From positions 94,733,601 to 94,797,600 of the forward strand of contig CM057472.1 in NCBI GenBank assembly GCA_030035585.1: a stretch of 64,000 nucleotides of DNA, written 5' to 3'. The position numbers were made by a program, and so were the translations under genes. Source of the stretch: Dugong dugon (taxonomy: Eukaryota; Chordata; Mammalia; Sirenia; Dugongidae). Position 1 is the first letter of the stretch; each line of letters starts with the position of its first letter. This document shows, in pieces, positions 18,214-29,819 of the stretch. Under the pieces are notes generated by a model, which did no database searches, had not been told where the DNA came from, and saw only the letters and a program-made list of their open reading frames with translations.

Positions 18214-21200
18214 TTTGCCAAGAAAATAGGAGAAGATCACCCAATCAAGTAGACACAAATGCAGAGTTTAACCAAAACTGTATCTAGGTGATGGTAGAAA
18301 AACTAGGTAGTGGAGAGAGATAAGAGTTAGTCACTCCACACCAAGCACCCTATGTGTGTGGCTGACAACTGCTGACAGAAATATTTTAAACGTGTATTAC
18401 TAAAGATCTGGAGACTTAAAGTGGGGATGGAACCACCAGGATTGCTGATCTGGCCAGCTCTAGACTTCTCTTTCATGGGGTTCTTCCTAACAAATATATA
18501 GAAGAGGCATGTCAGCTTAATAAGGTTTCAGCCCATTGATGCAGGTTACAGACTTAACTAGAGTCTTACTCCCTATCAAGGAAATAACAATTCATGCTAA
18601 GAGGGACACATTAAGCTATTTCCATCACTTACATCTCAGGGTGAATAAATTTTTTTAAATCCTTGTCTGAAAGCATAAGGACTATGGATTCAGGTGTACA
18701 AAGGAGTCGTCAAATAATGCTGAAACTGCTCTTAAAATTTTCTGAGTCCCAGCCCTGCCTACACACATTTTGTGGGTACAAGAACTCTAGGTACCTTCAC
18801 ATGGCATGTTACTTTGTAACTGTGTGTCACTGGGAAAGTCAGGTTAACCTCTTGAAACTTAATGGTCTTTGCTTCTAGGGCAAACTCTCCTTCTTGCCAG
18901 ACTCCTAATTTTCTAAGGCTAAGCCCTGTTTGCAAACATTTTGGAACTTAATACTCTGTCCATCTGCCACTTGAGTAGGTATAGTGAGCAGTTGATTGTC
19001 TAGATAGTCCTGAGCATGTTTCTAGTGGAAATTCCATCTGGAGGGTGAGAAGATTCTTTAAGCCAGGTGACCCCTGATTGTACCTGACATCCGTCAAGCT
19101 GAGGTGAGTGTTGGCGGTGGCCATGACTCTGTCCCCTCATCCCAATTCTTCTACATCTGCTTGAAGGAAAGAATCGGACATGTTCACTCCAACTCCGAAT
19201 TTACAATACATTTTCTGTAAAGTAAAATAAGTTTATAATTCTTCTAGACTACTAACTAGCTGAGATCTGAAATATATGAGTAGGTTGGAGAAAAATAAAA
19301 CTTGGATGGGACCTTTCTTGTTTTGCTCTATTCAAGCAAAATCAGCAGTTCTCACAGATATATAACCAGCCTTTGATAATAAATGTGTTTCCTTCGGCAT
19401 TTGATGAGGATACAGGAGCCTGAAGGTTTGTGCACATAAGGAATGTGCTGTGTGTGTTGCCCTGGATCAAGTCAGCTAATTCCCACCCACAACCCAGCTT
19501 TTTTTAAAAAAAAAAAAAAAAAAATACTTCTTTACTACCAAGGTTAGAAGTATCAATTCCCAGCCCTCCTCAAAAGTTGGTTTTCCAGGAAATAATTCTG
19601 TAAAGCCAGACTGCTGAAACTAATCTGGTCATATTAAGGTAGGTTGGTTAAGTAATGCTTAAGAAATTTCCAAGCTAATGTTAGTTACAGGGTGTCAAGG
19701 CAGTAATTCTTACAAAGAAAACCAACGTTTTCTTCCCCCTTTGTGAGTCTTATTATTCTATTATTTGTAGTGGCCCCACCGCTCCGATGTAGACTCATTT
19801 CTTCCCTCCCTTGGGCTGCTAAGCCAGGACAGGAAGCATTTCATGACAGACAGGATATATTTCCAGAACTCCCTGGTGCTTCTGAATCTCCTATTTTGGC
19901 TGGGGGAAATTGCCCAGCACAATTTGTAATATCAGACAGCAGTGTAAGGAGAGGCTAAATGTCAGGGCGGGGGAAGCAGAATGAGGAGGGATAAATATGA
20001 TTGCCTAAAGCAGGGCTGAAGACCAGCTCATTAATCTTTTATTTTACAAGCAAGACAGACAACAAGAACAAAAATAGAATTGGCATGCTGACCTGGGTGG
20101 AATGCCATGTGGCCTGGCAATAGCAGTATTGTAAAGGATTTTTATGCTCAAGGTGTTGCCTCAAAGATTTCATCAGGAGAGTAAGAATAAGCCTTCCTTA
20201 AATCTCTATGGAAAATCTCATGGTTCATAGGCCAGTAGAGAGTTTGGGGTTTTAGGCACATTTTTTAAACAAATCAAACTTGTTTTGTTTATGGCAAATG
20301 AGAATAACTTGTGAGAGCATGATATCTTCTAGTATTATTGCTGTTGATTATTAAATATGGGCCCCAAGGGTTCAATGACATTATTACTAGATTGCAGCCC
20401 ATCTGCATCTGAATAAACCCTTTCCCATGAAATCAGCTTAGGTCACAATCATATTTTTTGCCATTTCACTTATCTCATGTGACTGGTTGTGAGGGGTTCA
20501 TTTTAATCCTGGACATATAAGTGCAATCATTCCTTTATATACATATAAAGATTGTGCCGTGGGTTAGGCACTGTAGAAGCCTATGAGAACAGATAGCTGG
20601 AAACATTTGGTCCCTACTCCTTGAGCAGAGCGGTCAATGACTTAGTGGGGAAAGTACACTGAATAGAAAATTGCAGTAAAATGCAATACTGCCTGTGGTT
20701 GACAAATGAACACAGAGGAAACAACAGAGCCATGGAAGAAAGTATGCCCATGTCTTCTGGCGAAAAGAAGGGAGGCTTCTTGTAGAGGCTGATTTCTGAA
20801 AAAGTAAGAGTTAGCCATATGCATAATTCAGGGGAAAATTTTCCCAGCCAAAGAAACATCATAAGAAAAGTATGTACGAACGAGTACTCTGATGGATAGA
20901 CTATTTCATCTCAGATACATTAACATGCATGTAGCTCAGTTACAGAAAAGTAACAGAAAAATAGCTTATTCCTGTTCTGTCATAGTTGAAGGTACATAAA
21001 GTGCTCTCCCATATTGTGCCTCTTCATGTGCAAGAATTACCCAAGGATCAGATTCTCTGCTGTGAGAATTTGTGATTAGTCATTTACGACAGCATCAGAC
21101 GTGATGATAACATAATAGGTTTCACAGAAATTTCTCATATCTCACATTCTAAAAAATACAAATTTATATTAATTGGCATCTCTGCCTGTCTACTATACAC

Positions 21201-21485
21201 TGAAAACTGTTCTTTATAATAATAATCCTATAGAATTCTGAAACGATCTCTGACGTATTGGGAAAAACAGAAATTATGCCATACAGAGTTTTAGTGCCAT
21301 CAATTTTCCAACATATTTTCCGTCCTTTTAAAAAAATCCATTTAGGTTTTGATAGAATGTATATACTCCTGAAACGTAAAGTATGTTTTCCCAAGCTTGA
21401 CCCTCTCCCCAAGCATTGTATAAAGCAAGTTCTCTAAGTATGCTTGTTGAATTGCATTGAAGGCCGTGCATTCTGTTTATTAAGA
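18214..21485. other. Unique DNA, no gene seen
   Basis: 3.3 kb without a recognised repeat other than an A-run near 19507-19524. Open frames (for example 18663-18878, 20614-20862, 21164-21412) show no domain. The block at 19690-20270 is listed separately. Confidence 0.4.
19690..20270. promoter_or_regulatory. Candidate conserved noncoding block
   Basis: A repeat-free stretch richer in GC than its surroundings, with clustered transcription-factor-like cores: 'agctcattaatcttttattt', 'gacctgggtggaatgcc' and 'aggagggataaatatgattg'. It has no long reading frame with a domain. It is a texture-based guess; an alignment to other mammals would decide. Confidence 0.22.
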
Positions 21486-21487
21486 TA

Positions 21488-21593
21488 GTTGAGCTGTTGT
21501 TAGCTGGCGTTGAGTCACCTCTGGGTAAGTTCGAACCACCAACATTTTAGCTAGTAGTCTAGCACTTATCCTCTTGTACCACCCAGGGACTTC
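21488..21593 (-). mobile_element. Deleted AfroSINE, minus strand
   Basis: The tail end 'gttgttagctggcgttgagt' is joined directly to 'cacctctgggtaagttcgaa' and the head remnant 'accacccagggacttc'. The middle of the 'ccatgtgtg' variant is deleted. Confidence 0.75.
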
Positions 21594-21633
21594 TTTATTC
21601 CATGTAAGTAAATATAATAATAGTATTTATTGA

Positions 21634-21825
21634 GGAACCCTAGTGGCGCAATGGTTAAAGCATTTGACTGCTAACCAAAAGGTCAACAGTTTGAAACCAC
21701 CAGCAGCTCTGCGGGAGAAAGTTGTGGCCGTCTGCATCTGTAAAGATTTACAGCCTTGGAAACACTATGGGGTCGTTATGAGTTGGAATCAAGCAGATGG
21801 CAGTGAATTTTTTTTTTTTTTTGGT
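21634..21825 (+). mobile_element. AfroSINE (long form), plus strand, with TSD
   Basis: This longer form keeps the 'ctgcgggagaaagttgtggc' and 'gtaaagatttacagccttgg' segments. It is flanked by 'tagtatttattga' (21621-21633) and 'tagtattttttga' (21826-21838), a 13-bp TSD with one mismatch. Confidence 0.93.
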
Positions 21826-21839
21826 TAGTATTTTTTGAA

Positions 21840-22080
21840 AGTCATAATATGCTAGGAGCTCTCTTAAGCCTTTTGCAGGTATCTTCATTTACTTCTCACA
21901 ACAACCATGTAAAGTAGGTTAAAAAAAATATTCCCCATTTTATGGAAGCTAAAATTGAGTCACAAGGAGATAAAACTCTCACGCAAGGTTCCCCAGCTGT
22001 GAAGTGGTGGAGCTGGAATTCCTCCCCAGGATGTCAGACTGTGAGCTCAAGCTTTGAGCACTCTGCTTTACTACAAATAG
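21840..22080 (-). mobile_element. MIR, minus strand
   Basis: Clear reversed MIR order: 'ttacttctcacaacaacc', 'tattccccattttatggaag', 'cagctgtgaagtggtggagc', 'gagcactctgctttact'. Confidence 0.8.
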
Positions 22081-22510
22081 ACTCAACTTCATTTCCCAAA
22101 TTACATCTAAACTTTAATTTTTGGAATGACGTTGTTAATGGTATATGAATTCTTGTTGACAGACACAAGATTTTTGTTACATTTTGCATCCCATGATCTA
22201 GTCTCTGGAAACCAAGCCACAGGTCTGATGGTTTTGTGTAAGTTAAAGGAATCAACACATACAAGTCGGGTCTCTCTCATTGGCTTCCCTCCCCGCCTTG
22301 CCACAATTGGGCAAAACCCGCTAAGTTAACAAGACCCTGCTATCCACTGTCTCTCCTTCACCAGAAATGGAGTGACATGGATCATATTTTCCCAAGAAAA
22401 ATCTAAGGAATATTTGCAATTCTTCCATTTGCATTTCCCTAGTACAATAGTACAACCAAATACTCTTCTTTTTCTAAGGGAATGACCTCTTACTGGCCAT
22501 AACTTCCCCT
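22081..22510. other. Unique DNA, no gene seen
   Basis: No repeat or coding domain recognised between the MIR and the next SINE. Confidence 0.4.
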
Positions 22511-22511
22511 T

Positions 22512-22725
22512 TAATGTTATTGTTGCTGTGTTCCGTCAATTGATTCTGACTCACAGTGACCCAATAAGACAGAGTAGAAGTGCCCCATAGGGTTTCCTAG
22601 GCTATAATTTTTATGCGAGCATATCACCAGGTCTCTGTTCTATGGAGTGGAGAGCCAATGAGTTCCAACTGCCGACCTTTCTGTTAGTAGCCAAGTGCTT
22701 AAAGATTGCTCCACCGGTGCTTCAC
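22512..22725 (-). mobile_element. AfroSINE, minus strand, diverged
   Basis: It reads 'ttgattctgactcacagtga', 'gccccatagggtttcctagg', 'ccaactgccgacctttctgt' and 'gtagccaagtgcttaaagat', a full-length reversed AfroSINE with many substitutions. Confidence 0.85.
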
Positions 22726-22739
22726 CTTTTAATGTTAGA

Positions 22740-24530
22740 GAATATTATAAGGTTGGTTGACATAAAAAGAAAAGAGGAACAAAGGCTCGGCTCTTAGTGA
22801 TGGGAAAACAGGCCAGATAAAAACAAAAACTCCCAGAATGGCAGAAAAAGTTACCAAGCAAGTCGAACTTTATGTCTCTGTGTGGGAAACAAGTCTTACC
22901 CCTCTCAGAATCAGGAATTCAGTTGGAAACAGGAAGAAGGATAAACCTCACGCAAATAGTAACGAGCCTAATGTGGAAACTCAAGTAGAAATTAAACTGC
23001 CCAAGTCCATAATTATATAATTGGTTGTGCATCATAGTGAATTGACAGGTCGACATTCTGCTTATGTGATCCTAAGTACAGCTGTTGAGGATATTTTACT
23101 AAGACTATATGATCACTTTACGCACCTTGTCATTCAAAATAAAGAATGGTGTTGCTATGTTATGATCCAACTACCATGTACTATGGTTAAACCAGCAAGT
23201 ATAAAACAGTTGTGTGGTCTTTATTTGTGGTTCAGTGTGTTCATAAAACCGATCAGGATTTACCCCTCATGAAACCTGGTAAGTATGTGATTTGCAGCAT
23301 GAAGGCATGGCTATCTATAGTTTCTCCATTTTGAAAGAGCCTCCTGTAATATTGGGGGAGAGACACCTCTCTTTTTTGTTTTTTTAAGCCAAGCTTAGAT
23401 TCAGGTGATTTATCTGGGAACCTTAACCTTATGACCACCCGATGCAGCACAGCTGCTCACTCATTCCCAAAGTCTACTCCAGGGTGCAGGATCAGCTGAA
23501 GTCCCTGGATCTTTGAACATGCGGATACCTGAGTGACAGATATGAAAAATGTAGAGAGTTCAAAATGCACTGTCTGTGGGATCTCAGCGGTTGTCAGTGC
23601 TCTCTATTAGGCTCCGTCAGTCTCAGCATTTTATATCCATGTCAGCAGTGAATGTGCATTTGACAAAATACATTCACATGACTCTACATTCCATCATTCT
23701 TAACAACGCCACTCAATGACTGCTTGTTTTTTTTTTTTTAAATGATACCGCAGAATTAACTTCAAGAACCGCTTTCCCTGTCGTGTTCCCTAGGAAGTTT
23801 TTAAATAACAAAACATCCTCTGTAGCTAATTAACACTTCAGAAAAAGCGTACAGTTTTTAGCTACTTCATGATTAACTATTGAAATGTGTAAGTTTAGGA
23901 ATTTAGCGGGTCTGCAAAACCCCGAACACCTTCTAAATCTGACTTCCATATGAAAAACTAGAGGACCCATTAACTCTAATTATAACTGCCTGTTGCTTAA
24001 AAGACCGTATTGAATACCAAAGAGACGTAAACAGAACCCATGAAAGGAATTCCTGTGGCTGGCTGCTTGGATTTTTCTGGGTAAAATGCACCTTTTTATA
24101 TAAATTAGACAAATGATGGGTTTCTTGCCTAATATGACTGCTTGAAGCAGTGGTTTGGAAGTGTCACCTCCACCCTTTATCAGGTAATCAAAACTAGGGC
24201 CAATCAACCAACCAGGGAAGTGGAGAGCAAGTCCAAAAGTGTACTGATGGAAAGGAAAAGACCTCCAACAAACAGACCCCTGGGGTGCAGTCGGGAGGAA
24301 ACATCCACAGCATGAACACGCAGACCGGCAAAAGCAGCAAGACACCAGCGGGGTGACTGCTGGGTTATATTTCACAGAAAGTTTGCATCCAGATTATCCA
24401 GGCTGCCTAACCAGTTCTATTTTAATTATATGCACTCTCTCAATATAACCTCATAACATTAACCCCCCGCCCTCTCTGTCTCTCTCTCTGCCCATCAAAC
24501 AGTCCTTGATCAATATAAATTGCATCCATC
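22740..24530. other. Unique DNA, no gene seen
   Basis: 1.8 kb with no repeat recognised except a T-run near 23728 and a (CT)n stretch near 24472-24490. The block at 23740-24380 is listed separately. Confidence 0.4.
23740..24380. promoter_or_regulatory. Candidate conserved noncoding block
   Basis: A repeat-free stretch with retained CpGs ('ttccctgtcgtgttcccta', 'atttagcgggtctgc') and paired homeodomain-like cores ('gtagctaattaacacttc', 'cattaactctaattataac'). A 131-codon minus-strand frame at 23980-24375 is open without a known domain. Conservation was not tested. Confidence 0.28.
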
Positions 24531-24543
24531 TGTCCTTATATTT

Positions 24544-24723
24544 GGGAAACCCTGGTGGTGTAGTGGTTAAGAGCTACGGCTGCTAACCAAAAGGTCAGCA
24601 GTTCAATTGCACCAGGGGCCCCTTGGAAACCATATGGGGCAGTTTTACTCTGTCCTGTAGGGTCGCTATGAGTTGGAATGAGTCGATGGCAATGGATTTG
24701 GGTTTTATTGTTTGTTTGTTTTG
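24544..24723 (+). mobile_element. AfroSINE, first of a same-target pair
   Basis: Head 'gaaaccctggtggtgtagtg', tail 'gagtcgatggcaatggattt', then a T/G-rich tail. It lies between two copies of the 12-mer 'gtccttatattt' (24532-24543 and 24724-24735). Confidence 0.94.
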
Positions 24724-24735
24724 GTCCTTATATTT

Positions 24736-24899
24736 GGATTCCTGGTGGTGTAGTGGTTAAGAGCTCAGCTGCTAACGAAAAGGTTGGCAGTTCAAATCCA
24801 CCAGCTGCTCCTTGGAAACCCAATGGGGCAGTTTTCTTTTGTCCCATAGGTTCACTGTGAGTTGGATTTGAGTCAACAGCAACAAGTTTTTGGTTTTTT
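24736..24899 (+). mobile_element. AfroSINE, second of a same-target pair
   Basis: Head 'ggattcctggtggtgtagtg', tail 'gagtcaacagcaacaagttt'. It lies between 'gtccttatattt' at 24724-24735 and the third copy at 24900-24911. Confidence 0.94.
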
Positions 24900-25070
24900 G
24901 TCCTTATATTTATTAGTTGCATCTTTGTGATTCAACTCTAGAATTCTTTCAACAATATATGGAATTTCCTGCCTGAGGGCAAAAAGAACCCTTTAATTCC
25001 TAACTTTACTCCTTTGGTTGCACTATAGAATCCATATCAGATAGAGTCCGTATCAGATGGAAATAATTGC

Positions 25071-25584
25071 TGTTATGGATTGAATTATGTCCCCCTAAAA
25101 ATGTGTGTATCAATTTGGCTGGGCCATGATTCCCAGTATTGTGTGGTTATCCTCCATTTTGTGATTATAATTTTATGTTAAAGAGGATTAGGGTGGGATT
25201 GTAACACCACCCTTACCCAGGTCCCATCCCTGATTCAATGTAAAGGGAGTTTCCCTGGACTGTGGGCTGTACCACCTTTTATCTTACAAAAGATGAAAGG
25301 AAAGGGAAGCAAGCAAATAGTGGGAACCTCATACCACCAAGAAAGCAGTGGCTGGAGCACAGTGGATCCTTTGGACCTGAGGTTCCTGCACAGAGAAGCT
25401 CCCAGACCAAGGGAAGACTGATGACACGGACCTTCCTCCAGAGCTGACGGAGAAGGTGTTCCCCTGGAGCTGATGCCCTGAATTTGTACTTGTAGCCTAC
25501 TGGACTGTGAGAGAATAAACTTCTCTTTGTTACAGCCATCCACTTGTGGTATTTTTATTATAGCAGCACTAGATGACTACGCCA
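25071..25584 (+). mobile_element. Solo LTR with 5-bp TSD
   Basis: 514 bp, beginning TGTTATGGATTGAATTATGT and ending CTACGCCA (TG...CA termini). The 5-mer 'attgc' precedes it (25066-25070) and follows it (25585-25589), as integrase makes. A polyadenylation-type 'aataaa' lies at about 25515-25520. No gag, pol or env sequence is attached, so it is a solo LTR left by recombination. The beginning and end resemble MaLR/ERVL-type LTRs; the interior I do not recognise. Confidence 0.85.
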
Positions 25585-25589
25585 ATTGC

Positions 25590-26262
25590 TATAAATGTGT
25601 TTTTACAAAGTTAAAATTTTGCAAAATGTCTTTTACTTTAAGAAAGTTGCTTGAGGGCAATTTCTAGACCAAATCAGACCAAGACCTAAATTCTGGTTAA
25701 GTACTTAAGTAGTTACTTTTGACATAAGCAAGGCAAAGGCCAGGTTATTTTGCAAAATGGTGGGACTGAGTTGAGGGAATCATGTAATTCATTTGAACAA
25801 GACATGTAAGTTGATTTTGGGGTCCTAGTGGTTCAAAAAAAAAAAAATGGAGAGGAGCAAGCAGATTCCAGATAAGTGACTATTAGACATTTGAATGATA
25901 ACAACTGTATATTCAAAGGCCTAATATCCCAGAAATTCTAATTCATTTAGCTAGAGGTGGGGCATGCATGGTTCTGATGCACGTTGTGGTAGAAGAAATG
26001 TCTTTGAGAACACTATGTTAATATATAACTGAACTCTTTCTGTGGCAAGAGACATAAACTCACCTCAAACGTATGTAAGCAAAAAAATGGGGATCTATTG
26101 ATTCGAATAGCTGAAGTTTCAAAAGGAAATCTTTAGGGTTAAAGGTAAACTTAATCCAGGTGCTGAAAAGAAATCATTGGGAAACACTATCTTTTGACTC
26201 TGCTTTTGGACTTGCTGACTTCATTCTAGGCAGGCTTTGACTCGGAGTGGTTTTAATATGTC
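25590..26262. other. Mostly unique DNA, possible old repeat
   Basis: An A-run sits at about 25838-25848. The part from about 26035 to 26260 (run like 'ggcaagagacataaactcac' then 'ttctaggcaggctttgactc') has the feel of an old interspersed repeat, but I cannot name it. Confidence 0.3.
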
Positions 26263-26276
26263 TACTAGCAACTCTA

Positions 26277-26787
26277 AAGAGTCCTGGTGGTGCATTGTTA
26301 AGTGCTTGGCTGCTAACCCAAAGGGTGGCAATTTGAACCCACCAGCCACTCTGTGGGAGAAAAGAACTGGCAATCTGCTCCAGTAAAAATTACAGACTAG
26401 GAAACCCTATGGAACAGTTCTGCTCTGCACATCACCGGCAGTGGTGTTTCTAGGGTATTGCACCATCCCTGGGTATGTGGAGCCACTGAGCAGTTTCTGT
26501 TAACCCAGTAAGGCCCAACATCCTTCCTCAAGCATGGCAATGTGTTAATTAAAAGATGAATGAACTTGGCTTGTATTTTTGAGCTGATATTATGGTAAAG
26601 TTATCTAAAAGAGGGGTATCAGATGTTTGGACAGGGGCTCAATTTCAGTGCTTGCCATAGGTGCTACTTTCCATACCTACCAGGTTAACAGGAACTGCTC
26701 AGTGGTGCCACATACCTAGGTCTAGTGCAATATCTGCCATACCTGCCATACCCTATTTACACCTCTGTGGACGACAGCACACAACAG
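26277..26787 (+). mobile_element. AfroSINE split by a nested transposon
   Basis: The left part (26277 to about 26438) has the head 'gtcctggtggtgcattgtta', the 'ctgtgggagaaaagaact' block and 'ggaaaccctatggaacag'. The right part (about 26768-26787) resumes with a tail-like 'cgacagcacacaacag'. A 12-bp TSD, 'ctagcaactcta' (26265-26276) and 'ctagcaattcta' (26788-26799), brackets both parts together, showing they are one SINE interrupted at 26439-26767. Confidence 0.85.
26439..26767. mobile_element. Inverted-repeat DNA transposon (hAT-like MITE)
   Basis: It starts 'cagtggtgtttctagggtat' and ends with the reverse complement of 'cagaggtgtaaatagggtat'. The arms (about 26439-26515 and 26676-26767) pair over ~80 bp: for example 'ccactgagcagtttctgtta' in the left arm matches the reverse complement of 'taacaggaactgctcagtgg' in the right. 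The CAG(T/A)GG termini suggest the hAT superfamily. No 8-bp duplication is seen next to the termini, perhaps because about 25 bp of SINE were lost there. It has no ORF, so it is non-autonomous. Confidence 0.7.
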
Positions 26788-26799
26788 CTAGCAATTCTA

Positions 26800-27517
26800 G
26801 TTTAAAGTATGCTAACTTAGCAACCCAAGAGCAAGTATAGCTTCTTCTTTCAGTTAGTTCAACAGAGGTTCTTCATTTAATTTTGTTAAATTAATTTGTT
26901 CCATGTACTTTCTTGAATCAAGTACAGTTGCCAGAAGGCTGGAACATGCTTATTGGCTACCTATGAGTGACATATTCCCCCTTGGATCTTGGAGTGGGGT
27001 TTTTCCACACAAACAAATTGACTGAAGATGAACAGTGGGTTGGATTTCCAAAGGAAAATTTGGATATTATTTCCAAAAAGGGAAATAAATGCTATGAAAA
27101 ATAAGTAACATGTGTCCACTACAAATAGATTCAGATAAAGCAAACAGAATCCTGAACCTGAGATTGATGAATGTAGGTAATGACCAGCAACTAAGGGAAG
27201 CTAATTAGTGGAGAGCAAGGATGTGTTCTCTACGCAGGACAGGTATTCTCTGAGTTGAATGAAGAAGAATGAGTTTCTGAGACTGTGTTTTCATTCAGAA
27301 GAAAGCTGAGTTTGGTGCTGGTACCTACTTTCACAGCAAGGGCAAAGTTCTTTGAAGGATTGTGACGGATGGAATGCAAGAACTTCAATCACAGGATGTT
27401 AAAGAATTTAGTTATAAAAAATAATTCTTTAAGCCGATTTGCCTATCGTCAGAAGCTTTAAGAAAGTTCAGAGCTTTTAAATAATATTTGCTGGTTCTAA
27501 ACGAGATTTGACTTTAA
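26800..27517. other. Unique DNA, no gene seen
   Basis: No repeat recognised between the split SINE and the next one. Confidence 0.4.
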
Positions 27518-27530
27518 TATAGTGTTCAGG

Positions 27531-27726
27531 AGAAGGCCTGGTGGTGCAGTGGTTAAGTGCTGGCTGCTAATTGAAAGGTCAGTGGTTCCAACTCACCAGG
27601 CGCTCTGCGGCAGAAAGATGTGGCAGTCTGCTTCAGTAAAGATTTACAGCCTTGGAAACCCTATGCGGCAGTTCCACTGTGTGCTATAGGGTCACTATGA
27701 GTTGGAATAGACTTGACAGCTATGGG
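27531..27726 (+). mobile_element. AfroSINE (long form), plus strand, with TSD
   Basis: Head 'ggcctggtggtgcagtggtt', long-form block 'cggcagaaagatgtggcagt', tail 'gtcactatgagttggaatag'. Flanked by 'tatagtgttcagg' (27518-27530) and 'tatagcgtttagg' (27727-27739), 13 bp with two mismatches. Confidence 0.93.
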
Positions 27727-27739
27727 TATAGCGTTTAGG

Positions 27740-28256
27740 GAATGTTAAAAAAGCGTATATCAATTTGCATAGGGATATGAAAGGGTTATAGTAAGCTGCG
27801 ATTTTAAAAAGTTATGGATGCGTTAGTGTGGAAAGTAACAAGTGGTACATTAGTATTTATTTATAAACTATTAATTAAAGGTCATCTCCATTTAATACAT
27901 ATTGTATGGTATTAAGAATCATTTTTTAAAAATTAAGAATAAAAGTCTGGAAATGTATGGCTTTACTTGATAAATATCAAACTTCGTATTTAGATAAGAA
28001 CCCTCATTGACTAGCGTAAAAATGCCCTCTCATTACTTGAGGCAATTTAATTCAAAACAAGTGAAGTAAATGTGTGTAAAAGTTTCAAAGAAATGAATTT
28101 TAGAATTTTATAAACTTTAGATAAGCATGAATAGCCTTTAAATACCTGTAGTGTAAAAAACGTCACGCCACGTGTGTGATACATCAGTGTATGCAATGTG
28201 TAATACCATCGATGGAAAACTAAAGTATCTGGTCAAACATTTTATTTTCTTGGATC
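27740..28256. other. Unique AT-rich DNA, no gene seen
   Basis: No repeat family recognised. Confidence 0.4.
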
Positions 28257-28268
28257 TATAGACATTTT

Positions 28269-28420
28269 GGAAACCCTGGTGGCGTAGTGGTTAAGACTTT
28301 GGCTGCTAACAAAAACGCTGGCAGTTCTAATCTACCAGGCACTCCTTGAAAACCCTGTAGGGCAGTTCTACTTTGTCCTATAGGGTTGCTATGAGTTGGA
28401 TTGAGGCAATGGCAAAGGCT
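28269..28420 (+). mobile_element. AfroSINE, plus strand, with TSD
   Basis: Head 'gaaaccctggtggcgtagtg', tail 'tgctatgagttggattgagg'. Flanked by 'tatagacatttt' (28257-28268) and 'tatatacatttt' (28421-28432), 12 bp with one mismatch. Confidence 0.93.
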
Positions 28421-28432
28421 TATATACATTTT

Positions 28433-29490
28433 ATTGTATATTAGGAAAAAATGTAATCAACATATCAAACCTGAGATAACCTTGGAACAATTCTTTGTTT
28501 AAAAAAAAAAAAGTGAGTGTAACATATAAATTAAGTAAAAAGGAAAAAGTAGTAAATGGGTATAGCAAAAATTGTGAACACAATTCATGAATGACTAAAG
28601 TTTTGGGAATTTATTGTGTATTCAATAATAAATAAGAAAGAAAACATAAACTCACTGCCAGAAATGAAGGTATAAATTAGTCATTTAAGGCCACATTTAC
28701 ATGCCGAGCAATGAGAAAGTAGCAAGTAATCACACATTGGAAAGAGAGAATCATGTAGAACATATTAAATGCATGTGCGTAAAAGAGACTTGCAAAAAGG
28801 AAAAATGTGACTAAAGTTCGAGCCAAGCCTTAAAGTGATAGAAATAAGTTTTTCTTTATTGTTCTCAGTGCTGATGTCAGACCCCTTTTTCTGCCAGGAT
28901 CAGTTTAAAGGGAATGAAGTGATTTTCACATTGAGTCCTCTCAGCAACTCCACCTGGTTTTCTTGCTGATTGTCAATCTCAAACTCAAAATGTAACACTC
29001 AACAACATGTTAGCACTGAATTTGTCAGACCTATGGGAAACTTAATTCTTAGCAGAGTATTATCATTATTTTCCATTTCCAGATTGTTTTTACATGACCT
29101 CCAAGCACAAGGGGTGAATTGTAATATTCAGCTCAAAATACTTGATATTTTTCCCTTTACAGAAAGTACTCATAAATATATCCAAAGAAATTAGTGAGTT
29201 GAATACTTACTTTATCTTTGGGTAGGTTGATGTTTGGCCATTTCCTATGCCTTATCCATGCTGAGACTTACAGTATCATTTCATATTGCTTTCTCTGTTT
29301 CATAGTAGGAATCTACCTGGCAAGAGAATGAAATATGGGGTATTTTAATAGAAAATGAAATCAGAACAACTGGATCTTATTATGTTTCTGTTAATAATTA
29401 GCCAAGAACATCTGAGCAACTCACTTTTCTGTTTTTCATTTTCTCAAGTCTAAAATGACCTTGGTATTGTTTTCTCAGGTTGCATCAATC
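28433..29490. other. Unique AT-rich DNA, no gene seen
   Basis: An A-run at about 28501-28512 is the only simple sequence. A 74-codon frame at 28970-29194 has no domain. Confidence 0.4.
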
Positions 29491-29494
29491 AGGA

Positions 29495-29815
29495 GAGTCT
29501 AGGTTATGCTGCAATAACAAGCAAGATACACAGTTCAATGACTTCTCCGAGGAAAGGTTTAATTTCCTCTGAGAGTATAATGACTGTCCACTTGGATTGA
29601 CTTCTGTGTGATTGCACAGCAATCCAGACTGCTAGAGTTGGGTGACATCTCTATGGCCACATGCAGTGGAAATGCATCAACAAATCACACACTAGCTATA
29701 AAATGTTCCTCTGGAAATGATACATGCCACACTTTTCTGCTTACATTAATTGAACAGAACAAGTAACATGGTCACACCTACATTTAAGGACTCAGGGAAG
29801 TGTGTAGAGGAGGAA
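29495..29815. mobile_element. Old interspersed repeat, probably LTR-type
   Basis: The sequence 'gttatgctgcaataacaagc' followed by 'gaaaggtttaatttcctctg', and later 'aacaagtaacatggtcacac', matches the layout of a common old mammalian repeat I associate with ERVL-type LTRs. Name and strand are not certain. Confidence 0.4.
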
Positions 29816-29819
29816 GATA

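Noticed and set aside
24678..24860. 60-codon frame containing GGVVVKSSAANEKVGSSNPPA
   Set aside because: This is the translated AfroSINE head; the same peptide recurs at 31335-31553 for the same reason.
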